NCBI GenBank assembly: GCA_001510575.1
Contig: LNGK01000010.1
Location: 248,001 to 312,000 of the forward strand
From: Knoxdaviesia capensis
Taxonomy: Eukaryota > Ascomycota > Sordariomycetes > Microascales > Gondwanamycetaceae
DNA: 64,000 bases
Reading direction: 5' to 3'
Shown piece after piece: positions 55,293-64,000 of this stretch. Within the stretch, counting starts at the first letter, position 1. Every line of letters begins with the position of its first letter. Position numbers and translations under genes: made by a program. The notes under the pieces are model-generated. The model was not told where the DNA came from. It did no database searches and saw only the letters and a program-made list of their open reading frames with translations.

Positions 55293-57038
55293 TTAGCCGT
55301 ACCACGTCCGTCCCGGCTCCAGACTGTGCAGAATAGTGCACCGCCGGCTTTGGCACATCTTCTCGCGGTCCAGGTTCTTGAACTTGGGGCCCAGCGGGCC
55401 GGAAACGTAGTGGTACTGGCCAAACAGCCGCCACTGGCGCAGGTCGGCCAGGCTGTACACGCGGTCGCCCCAGGCACCGTTGAAGTGGAACCACGACGTC
55501 GGGGCGTCCGGGTTCTGCAGCGCGGGCGTCAGGATGTCGGTCAGGTTGCCGGGGTGGTTCTCGTCGGGCACGTCGTAGGCGTAGTGGTAGGCGCGGGCGT
55601 TCTTGGCCGGGTCCCAGACTGGGCCCTTGTCGGTGACGTCCTTGAGGAGCTTGAAGGGAAGGATGTAAGGGTGGAGGCCCGGCATGGCGTACATGGCGTG
55701 GCTGCCGACGGCCGAGTACAGCACGGGGCGGTCGTCCTTCTTCTCCACGGCCGGCCAGGCGTAGGCCTGGCCGCCCTCGTGTTCGGAGAAGAAGACCCCG
55801 CGGGGAACGCCGTTCTCGAAGCGCACCATGGCGTGCTCCCAGTCGCCGACGTGGTTGCCGAAGCGGATGTTGAACACGGTCTGGCCAAGGTTGTAGCTGT
55901 AGAAGAAGAACCAGAAGGCGTCGACGATGCCGTCGCCCTTGTCGACGACCACCAGCGTGGCAGGAGCCTTGGAGTATCCCTCGTCGTCGGGCTTGTGGCC
56001 TTGGTCGGGCGGGGGAGTGGAGGCGCGGGCGTTGGCGGAAGCCTTGTCGGGGCGAACACGCCGGCGGAATGCGCCTAGTGTGCTGCCACCGCTGCGCCAC
56101 CGACCGCCAGTGCGCTGGAAGGGGAGCTTGCGGGGGTCGGCCAGACGGTGCAGCGGGTGCGAAGGATCAACATCGTACCAGGTGGTCTCGTCGCTCAGCC
56201 ACTTGGTATCGTCGGGGAGTTCCTCGGCGTTGGGGTCCTGGGGATTCTGCGGGGGGTTTGTAGTGTCGTCGTCGTCGTCGTCACCGTCGGGGAACGGAGC
56301 GGGCACTCCGTCGTCGTTGTAGAGCCACTCGGGGCGGCTCTCGACGTCGTCCTGGCTGATGAGGAAGACGTTGACCGAGCGGTTGTTGAGCTGGTTGAGG
56401 TTGTCCAGGCTGAGGCGGTCGGTGAAGTTTGCGCGTTTGTAGACGGCCTTGACCTCGTCGGGGTTGTCGTAGTAGTAGTCCTCGTCCCGCTCGAGATCGG
56501 AGAAACCTGGCTTCACATGGCGCACATGCTCCGCGATATCGGACGGCCAGAAATGTTCCTTGCTGTACAGGTGGACAAGCGGCGCATGGTCGTAGACGTA
56601 CTGGGGAACGGCCTTGAGGATGGTGTGGTTGGAGGGGGAGGAGGCCGATTTCGAGGCCGAGTCGGGGATGGCGTTTGCGGCGCTACTCGAAGAAGAGGCG
56701 ATGGGGATCTGTTGGGACTCGACATCGGCCATATACTCGAGCTGGACACGGAGGGAGCGGAGTTCAAGGCGGCGCAGCTCATCACGGTCATCGGGGTCGT
56801 CCTCGTGGAAGGGACGGGTGGGAGGATCCCATCGCAGGTGGTGGATGCCGCAGAGACTCAGCCACCGACAGGCCTGGCGGTCGAAAAAGTACGGCGACGA
56901 CGACACCCAGCGGCTATCTTCTTTCCGCTTCTCTCCCGAAGGCGGGACCGGGTTGAGGACTCGCGGCAGGAGCCATGCGCCGAACGAGAGGGTGCACAGG
57001 ATGACGCCGATGATGGTGATGCGGCGCAGATGGTACAT
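55293..57038 (-). CDS. vps62: Vps62 family protein
   Basis: A single-exon frame of 581 residues. An N-terminal signal anchor (about 7-27, TIIGVILCTLSFGAWLLP) puts the rest in the lumen or outside. The VPS62 domain (about 130-575) includes APLVHLYSKEHFWPSDIAEH near its start, FWFFFYSYNLGQTVFNIRFG, NHVGDWEHAMVRFENGVPRG, VLYSAVGSHAMYAMPG and WFHFNGAWGDRVY, all typical of this DUF946-type family. In yeast, VPS62 mutants mis-sort vacuolar carboxypeptidase to the medium; the molecular activity is not established. An acidic Asp run with Pro/Asn-rich sequence (about 246-275) is inserted before the core. Further upstream lies GA-rich leader sequence with a (GA)n microsatellite. Confidence 0.92.
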   Translation of the reverse strand: MYHLRRITIIGVILCTLSFGAWLLPRVLNPVPPSGEKRKEDSRWVSSSPYFFDRQACRWLSLCGIHHLRWDPPTRPFHEDDPDDRDELRRLELRSLRVQLEYMADVESQQIPIASSSSSAANAIPDSASKSASSPSNHTILKAVPQYVYDHAPLVHLYSKEHFWPSDIAEHVRHVKPGFSDLERDEDYYYDNPDEVKAVYKRANFTDRLSLDNLNQLNNRSVNVFLISQDDVESRPEWLYNDDGVPAPFPDGDDDDDDTTNPPQNPQDPNAEELPDDTKWLSDETTWYDVDPSHPLHRLADPRKLPFQRTGGRWRSGGSTLGAFRRRVRPDKASANARASTPPPDQGHKPDDEGYSKAPATLVVVDKGDGIVDAFWFFFYSYNLGQTVFNIRFGNHVGDWEHAMVRFENGVPRGVFFSEHEGGQAYAWPAVEKKDDRPVLYSAVGSHAMYAMPGLHPYILPFKLLKDVTDKGPVWDPAKNARAYHYAYDVPDENHPGNLTDILTPALQNPDAPTSWFHFNGAWGDRVYSLADLRQWRLFGQYHYVSGPLGPKFKNLDREKMCQSRRCTILHSLEPGRTWYG

Positions 57039-57256
57039 GTTTGCTGCAAACGTCAGCGGCCAACAGCGCGCGCAATTCGAAGGCGAAAAGGGTTGACAGG
57101 CGCGACTGGCTGACGCTTACAGCAACCCAGAAGGCAAGCAAGAGCAATTATGAAGATGGGATTGACTGTGTATTGTGGGTTGAGGTGGGCTACTCTGAGG
57201 GGTTTAAGCGAGATACAAGGAAGGGTAGAAATGGCGGGGGGAGGACTAGAAAACAG

Positions 57257-57280
57257 AGAGAGAGAGAGAGAGAGAGAGAT
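57257..57280. repeat. GA dinucleotide microsatellite
   Basis: A gagaga run lies in the presumed 5' leader of vps62, and reads CT-rich in the sense of the gene. Confidence 0.85.
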
Positions 57281-59288
57281 CAAATCCGGGAGGAAGTGGG
57301 TAATTAACAAGCCGGATATGAAAGGTGACGAAGAGAGCAAAGAGAAAGAAACGAGTCAAAAGAGAAGCCAGTCCTCTGCTCTAGGAAAGGAAACATAAAG
57401 AAGAGAGAAGAGGGAAATAAGTAAAAAAGAGAAAAGAAATACGAGAACAATGAAGGAGACGAGACTAGAAGATGAATAAGGAAAAAAAGGTGAGAGGAAA
57501 GGGAAACCAGAAGGAATCGGAACAAACAGGCCAGGAAGGGAAGGAAGGGCGCTAAGTTTTAAGAAATGACGGAGTGGAAAAAAAGAGGAAGGCGAGGAAA
57601 ATATGGAAGACGGTGAAAACGTGCGGGCGGGCGATGTTATAGTGGGTTTTGCTCACTAGAGGAAGCGCGAACTTCCAGGTTAGAGAGCACTAGAGAGTAA
57701 CCCAAACCAGGGAATACCGCCCACTGAACCGGAATCAAAGCTAACCTTTCTTTCTATTAATTATTAAAAATTTTATAAAAAAGGGTTTTGTTTCTTATTT
57801 TATGATTGATTTCTGATTGAGGGTGTGACCAAAGGACGAAATTGCCGGTTTTATGGGGTGGAAGGCGAAGTTATGCTGTCTTGGGAAGACGCAGTACACG
57901 CAGGGCCGTGAAGACCGGCTGTCAGACCGGAGCGCTTTCGAGTGGCCGAGTGTGAGTGAGTGTCCAAACAGTCAAACAGGGCAATGACTGATGCCTGCAG
58001 CAGCGCGGAGTTGGGCGGGCGAGGCGACGTAACAGGGCCCCAGAAAGGAACAGCGGTCAAATGCCCGGCAGTGGTGTTCCGAGCAACGATGGCATGCGGC
58101 CAGGGTTCGTGGCTGTGACTGTGTGATGCAATCTGTGGGAACAGTGGAGGTGACGTATTCGGGAAATAAGGGCTCTGCGTTTTGCGTGTGTCCCACCGAG
58201 ATTGCCGGTGTCCAGAGTCGGAGAGTTTTGTTTGCATGATACTGGTGACGCTTTGCGGGTTTCCTCCACGGCTGGGCTCGGAGTGGTGGTGAAGCTCAAC
58301 TCACCGCCCGAAGACCAGCTCGGAGGGAAAGCGAACACCGAGCATGGCGGCCACTGGATACTGCCGGCGAGGGAAATGGGGTCGGTTGAAGTCCTATGCT
58401 AAATAGCTTCCGTGGGAGGGGGGAAAGCGAGAGAATGAAAGACAGACAGACACGACATGACTGGTTACTCTGTTGATAAGTCCAGTCAGACGCTCTGAGA
58501 CACTTGAAACATCTGACGTTGGAATGTGCGGCGAGAAGGAACCGGCCGTGCGCTTCCGACCTTGCGAATGAGGGAATGCATGTTTGCCTGGACTTCCTCA
58601 CCACCGGCTGAGGTTGTCACTTGGCACACCACACCACACCCGCCCGAAGCAGCATCAGCAGAGATCAGATAATCTCCGAGGCCGGATACGTGTGCAGACC
58701 GCAGTGCCGACGAGTACGGACGACGATGCAGGACAGTACCGCCGGGAGGAGATGTGATCTCCCCCCCTCCCGTCCAGCGATCCCCCGCTTCCCAACCCAG
58801 TCGAACCCGGGTTCCAGCCCATAGGTTCGCACCGACAGCCTTTTCGAAAATTTTCAGTGGAAGTCAAAATCTGTAGACTTGCCTTCGGTTACCCATATTT
58901 TTTCCCACAGCCGGACTCGGCCGGAAGCTCAGTGCCGCCTGTTTTGGGGGGGAGGATTTGTGGAGATGGGGCAACGAGGTACCACTACTCTCTAGTTCAT
59001 GGATACTACTTCGGGCCTTTACGCAAGGCTATAACACAATCGGAGATGCTGCGCAGCTTGCTCGGGGTCGATGACGAGGACCGGAAACCCGAAGGATACG
59101 GCGGCGGGGCACACGAGGTCTGGATACTATGTGCCTTGCTTAACATCGTACACAGATTATGTCCGTCTGGACGGGACAGAACATCACCGACTGCTTGTTA
59201 TCTGGAGTCACTGTGCCTTCTTCGTTTTGCTGGGTGTCCTGAACCCGAGCCTTCTCTCGTTTTCGGCTTCTGGCCAGGCCATCGGCGC

Positions 59289-59348
59289 GAGAAAAAAAAA
59301 AGAAAAAAAAAAGAAAAAAAAAAAAGAAAAAAAAAGAAAAAAGAAAGA
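59289..59348. repeat. A-rich tract with AAAAAG units
   Basis: About 60 bp of A runs broken by single G residues. A similar tract lies at 59987-60031. Neither shows flanking duplications that I can identify. Confidence 0.7.
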
Positions 59349-61396
59349 ATGACCGCGACCCCGCGCGGACATCCTCGCCGGGATCGGTGCTTATCTGTGT
59401 GCGCTTCCTGCTGGCTTGCTCTTGAGAGGAGGCGGCGCATCACGATACTGTTTCACCGTAGACACTCACAGACAGCCAGGTGACCGAGATCGCTAAGGCC
59501 GAGTGCATCGCCGTTAGATGCTCACTGAGAGAGTTCGACAGAACTCTCGTTACGGACAGCCAGCCCACACACACACACAATGTGTCCACGGCCCAGCTGA
59601 TCTGCCTGTATCTGTTCCTTGGCCCTGCGCCCAGACGACAACACCTGCAAGATCCAACTGCAACCCTTCACTTCTTCTTCCCTGTGTCCTTTCCCACCCA
59701 GCTGACCTTCTCTGATGTGAGGCCTATGTTTTAAGTAGCCACTTTTCTTCTCTCGTCTCTTCCGCCTCGATCCTCAATGCTCTCTCGCCTTCTTGATTGG
59801 TCTTGGCCCACACGCGGGGTTTTCGTCCGCTCCGGGTCGTTCAGGACTCTGTGGTCCGCGCAAGGCGGGATTGCTAAACTACCTCTCCACGCTCTCCTCT
59901 CCTCTTCTCGCTGTTTGTCGGACTCCACGCTTTCCTCGGCGGTTCTGTTTTGCTAAGAACCCACTAGATTGCATTTATAAGGTACTAAAAAAGAAAAAAA
60001 AAAATAAGAAAAAAAAAAGAAAAAAAAAAGAAATAGAGAGAGGGTGTTCCTGCGATAATTCCCGTAATGAGCGGCGCCATCGCAAACCGAAAAGGCCAGT
60101 GGCGCAAGACTCCCCCGGATATAGTCACATTCTCGCTCCACCAATGGCGTTGTTCGGGGCTGGTGACAGCTGCTATCACCTGGCCGCTTGTTCTCTCACG
60201 ACCAGAAGCGAGAAGGAGAAGAAAGAGGCTTCTGACTTTCGTCCCGTGATGTTGCCTTTGCTTGACTCCAACTCTTCTCTTGGTATTCAGTCACACAAGC
60301 GAGAACGAACAAAAAAAAACGAAAAAAAGTCCGCATCACCTCTTGGAATGCGTCCTTCTCTATGTCTCAATTAGGCCTAAACCCACCTGGCCTGCTTGCT
60401 GTGTGCTGGCTGTCATGCACGCACGCACTTCTGTGCTTAACCGACAGCCTATAGTTTGACCACCCACTCTGCACCTCTCCCCCCTCCTCCTCTTCCGGGC
60501 TGCACACCGCCGCTGCTGAGTGGTGGAACAGCGCGCGGCCTGGACCCTGCATTTGTGTGTTTGCTTTTTTTTTTTTCTCTTCTTGCTTCTCCGCCTGGCG
60601 GGGCCCTTGTCCACTTTGATCCCCTGCTGGCCGCCGCCTTGATGCGAGCTCTTCGACTCTTGAACACTGGGGCTGGATCTTGCCAGCCAAACCACCGAGC
60701 TTCGTGGTTGACGATGGCTTCATGAGATGCCCAAAACGAGATAAAGCATCGATCATGTCGCGTAGACTCGCTGTGTCCACGACGGTGATCGCTAAAGCTA
60801 ACCCCCCTCCCCGATTCACTTGGACCCCGTTCTGTGCACCCCCAATCCTGCTGCTCACTTAACCGAGACGCTTTCACCTCTCTGTCCCACCCTCATCACC
60901 CTCCTTGCCACGTGTATCGAGCCGTCGTCGTTGTTTGGACGGCAACGCCAGAGGCAAAAAAAGAAGCAACCCACACACACCCCCTAAACCCATGCTTCAA
61001 TATCAATCAATACTCACGGGATGTAAGAAAGAAGAAAGGCAACAAAGACACGCCGGACGATAAGGCTTGCCGTTGTGGTTGGCCACCCGCATCGCAACCA
61101 GCTCTTGTTCTAGCCCTCGTCGATCGATCTTGTGTGAGAGCAGAGGACTCGTACCATGATTCCGTGTTCCATGAGTCCGATGTCAACTCTATCGATATCG
61201 GCCCTACGAATGATTCACTCTAGATGCAAGATTAACCACATAAATAAGCCCATGCGTTCGACCCCGAGCTTTCTATTTGCTGGAGAATGGTGGAGAGTGT
61301 CTTTTTCTCTTGTTTGCTGTTAATATACGCCGTGCATGTAGATCCCCTAAACTACCCGCGTCCCGTGACACACCCACCCACCCACACAAACCCGTC

Positions 61397-64000
61397 TTAC
61401 TGCCGCGACAACCACTCGTCGTGCATCTTCTTCTGCCTCTCCCACTCCTTGACCAGCTTCTTGCGCTTCGACTTCGGCAGCTCCTCGCCCGCCGCGTCCT
61501 TGGTCGGCACGCCCTCGTCGTCCCACGCACTGTACTCGGCCGTCAGCCCCCGGAACATCTCCGCCGGCGACACCCGCGCCTTCTCGTCCTGCAGCCGGCG
61601 CTTCTCCGCCTCGGCCGCCTCGCGCTGGGCCTTGGCCGCCGCTTTCGCCGCTGCCGCCGACTCGCGCTCGGCCCGCGCGGCTGCGAGCGCCCGGTCGACC
61701 GGTCGCACCATGGCCGCCTGCGCGCCGTCACGGTCCTCCAGGTACACGCCCAGATTCCACAGCTGCGTGTCGCGGAGGTCGTCCGACAGCGCAAGGAAGT
61801 CCTTGGCCGGCGCCCCATCCGACGCGAGCTTGCCGACCGAGCCCAGGAACTGCGCGAGCACAGACTCAAATGCAGCTCCCTCCTTGTCAGACACGCTGAG
61901 CTTGGCCGTCTCCGCCACGAGTTGGCTGATGCTGTCGTGGTCCAGCTTGCCGGCCCGGGCCTGCTGGCGCACCTCATCGCGCACTTGTGACGCCGCGTAC
62001 ACATACGGCTTCGCAACCTCGGGAATGTCGATACCCGACCAGCTTGCTCGCTTGTCATCGTTGAGGTCTCCCTTGGAATCCAGTCCGAAAATCGTCACAA
62101 TCCGGGTCACCCAGCGCGCAATCTCCAGCACTGACGCCGAAGACAATCCTTTGAGCGTGTTGAACTCGGTCACCAGGTCAGAGATGGCCCGCATCGCCAC
62201 CGGTGTGTTGAATGAGTCCAGCAACGCCTCGTGAACCTCGCTCTTTGCCTTTTCAAGCGCCGTAAGAACCTGCGTATCCGCATCCTTTGCGCCCTCCGTA
62301 GCCGCCGCCACAGCATCGTTCTGCGCCGGATTTCGTTCCACGTCTATGCTCTTGAGGAAGAAGTTGTTGATCTTGTCCTCCCACGCTGCCGTGGCCTTAA
62401 TCACCTCCTCCGTGACCTCAATACCGTCTTGCCAGTTGCCCATCAAGAAGGCAATGCGCATCGACCGCTGAGTCCACTCCTCCTTGGCCAAAGCCGCCCG
62501 GACCGTGGTGAAGTTCTTGAGACTCTTGCTCATCTGTAGGACGTGACTTGTTAGCTTCAACGGGACATACTCGTAAAAATTGTCACTGAATGCGGATTAA
62601 GCATGACGCATCAAGTTTGTGTTGACCGACCTTCATGCCTTGGATGCTGGTTGGAGAAGCCATGCGAATGTTAGCAATCACGGATCACCACACTGTAAAG
62701 AACTTCGAGAAATAGTCATACCTCAGATGTCCCATGTGGATGAAGTAGTTGGTCCATTGGACACCGGGAAACTCAGACGTCCAGTAGGCAGTAGACTGGG
62801 CAAGTTCGTCTAGAAGGAAGAGAAAAAGAATTCAGTTAGCTTGGTGAACCTGGCATATAACTATATCCTATGCATCCATGGAAAACTTACTGTCGTGATG
62901 GGGAAATCGGAGATCGATACCACCAGAATGGAGACTGTAGGGTAGCGAAAGCAAAGAGGAGTCAGTACCGGGCCCCATCAAGGACACCAAACCACTCCAT
63001 GAAGAAATACATACTCCAGGGCGTGACCAAGAACTTCTGATGCCATAACAGAGCACTCAATGTGCCAGCCAGGACGTCCCCGACCCCACGGGCTAGGCCA
63101 CGACGGCTCACCAGCCTTGCTGGCCTTCCAGAGCGCGAAATCGCTGTCACTGCGCTTCGTCGCCGACTTGTTGGAAAGCGATCCCTCTCCATCAGCCTGG
63201 AGGGCCTTGTCGCCGCGGCTCCACGGTTCCAGGCAGGCGTAGAAGTTGCCACCCTTCTCAAAGGAGTCAATGTCGAAGTAGACCGATCCGTCGGCCGTCA
63301 CATAGCCGAATCCGTTCGTCACAATGCGCTCGATGAACGTGACGATCTGCGGCACGTACTCGGTAACACGAGTAAGAACGTCGGGGTACAGCACGTTCAG
63401 CGACTTCATGTCCTCGAAGAAGCGGTCCTCAAAGCGCTTGGTGAGTCCGGTGAAGATGGTGTGGTCGTCTGCGTCGATGCTTGCGCCGTGTAGCGAATCC
63501 AGGTAGGGCAACAACACGTTCTCGGCCTTGTCGTAGAACACGGACGGTTCAACGGCCGGAGAATCGGCACGCAGAACCTCGGCGGCCGTGGTGGCGGTCG
63601 CAATATGCATCTTGATCTTGGCTTCTTTGCTGCCAGGAAGCTCTTCCTTCTCGTCAAGGGCCTTGCCGTCAAGAACGCGCTGGTATACGGAGGCCACGTT
63701 GGCGGCCAGATTATCGGGAGTAGTGGTTTCGGGGAGGAGGGGGAGGTTCTTCGTCAGGTACTGGCTGAAGGCTGAGTTTGCGGTGTCCTTCAAGCCGTTG
63801 TCGACGGTCTCGTGCTCTTTGCGGAGGTTGTTAAGGAGGTGTTGTTGCCGACCACGGAGGATGATTTTCTATTGCCAGAGCGTGTCAGATATGCCGACTT
63901 CCATATTCAACTCAGAGAGCAAGTGGTGGGGGTCTCTTCTTACATCGTCGACGTCGGTGATGTTCATGACGAACTTGACATCAAAGCCAAAGTAGTCTTT
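61397..64000 (-). CDS. crs1: Cysteinyl-tRNA synthetase, 5' end beyond window
   Basis: Charges tRNA-Cys in the cytosol and probably also mitochondria, since fungi often use one gene for both. Six exons lie in the window: 64000-63944, 63868-63015, 62934-62891, 62809-62722, 62646-62631 and 62533-61397. They join in frame to 731 residues, and the N-terminus with the HIGH motif lies off the right edge. Visible class I CysRS signatures are FVMNITDVDDKI, PGWHIECSVMA (Cys zinc ligand), LHSGGIDLRFPHHDNELAQS (zinc ligands and active-site His), YFIHMGHLSIQGMK and KMSKSLKNF. The C-terminal region has an Ala/Glu/Lys-rich helix and ends KMHDEWLSRQ, as in eukaryotic CysRS. The K of KMSKS ends a 16-nt exon, with MSKS opening the next. 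Confidence 0.95.

Larger units (their letters stand above)
57039..61396. other. Intergenic region, no gene seen
   Basis: About 4.4 kb. The first 600 bp are purine-rich on plus (pyrimidine-rich leader of vps62). Long A-rich runs occur at 59289-59348 and 59987-60031. Frames crossing these runs give Lys-only stretches and are spurious. The final part is the presumed 3' UTR of the cysteinyl-tRNA synthetase gene. Confidence 0.55.

Noticed and set aside
55272..56078. Long plus-strand frame opposite vps62
   Set aside because: A shadow of the GC-biased Vps62 exon, with Val/Gly/Leu repeats only.
58857..59483. 208-residue plus frame ending in Lys-rich sequence
   Set aside because: It crosses an A-rich tract (59289-59348), has no domain or exon signals, and lacks coding-like composition.

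Overview
This window looks like a chromosomal segment of a filamentous ascomycete (Pezizomycotina). The codon use, the protein set (Prp1, Dim1, Vac7, Vps62) and the TTAGGG-type telobox words suggest a Eurotiales-like fungus such as Aspergillus or Penicillium, but that genus-level guess is inference. Genes have short GT-AG introns, mostly 50-250 nt, with CTRAC/TACTAAC branch sites. Intergenic regions are long and rich in pyrimidine/purine tracts, microsatellites and TTAGGG-like words. I saw no tRNA, rRNA, CRISPR, insertion sequence or intact transposon. A single N in a poly-C/poly-T run at 54539 marks an unresolved base.

Layout, left to right. A partial TauD/TfdA-type dioxygenase leaves the left edge (minus, 1-391). 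A seven-exon PP2C phosphatase of the Ptc2/Ptc3 type follows (plus, 2875-5403). Next are a mitochondrial-looking PPR protein (minus, 6424-9159) and a DysF-domain protein of the Mug65/Spo73 type (minus, 9630-11381), then a small membrane-anchored protein (plus, 12944-13482). The splicing factor Prp1/Prp6 (minus, 13739-16555) is head to head with the 18S rRNA dimethyladenosine transferase Dim1 (plus, 17174-18522). Vac7 (minus, 20020-23491) is followed by about 9 kb with no convincing gene. Then come a four-helix MARVEL-like membrane protein (plus, 32569-33407) and a coiled-coil protein (minus, 34309-36636). The ribosomal protein genes eL30 (minus, 38540-39184) and uL16 (plus, 39635-40742) share one promoter. 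Two large conserved-looking proteins of unknown function sit at 43105-45207 and 49741-52929 (plus). The window ends with Vps62 (minus, 55293-57038) and the 3' part of cysteinyl-tRNA synthetase (minus, 61397 to beyond 64000).

Most genes are housekeeping: splicing, rRNA modification, ribosome, tRNA charging, vacuole function and phosphatase signalling. They do not form a biosynthetic cluster or an obvious novel system. The most unusual observations concern gene architecture: a 4-nt microexon in dim1, a 16-nt microexon that places an intron exactly at K|MSKS in the cysteinyl-tRNA synthetase gene, in-frame retainable introns, a minimal uORF 11 nt before the 1062-residue protein, and the 9-kb gene-free stretch upstream of vac7. 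Exon boundaries were worked out by hand from splice signals, frame and family knowledge; none has been checked against transcripts.
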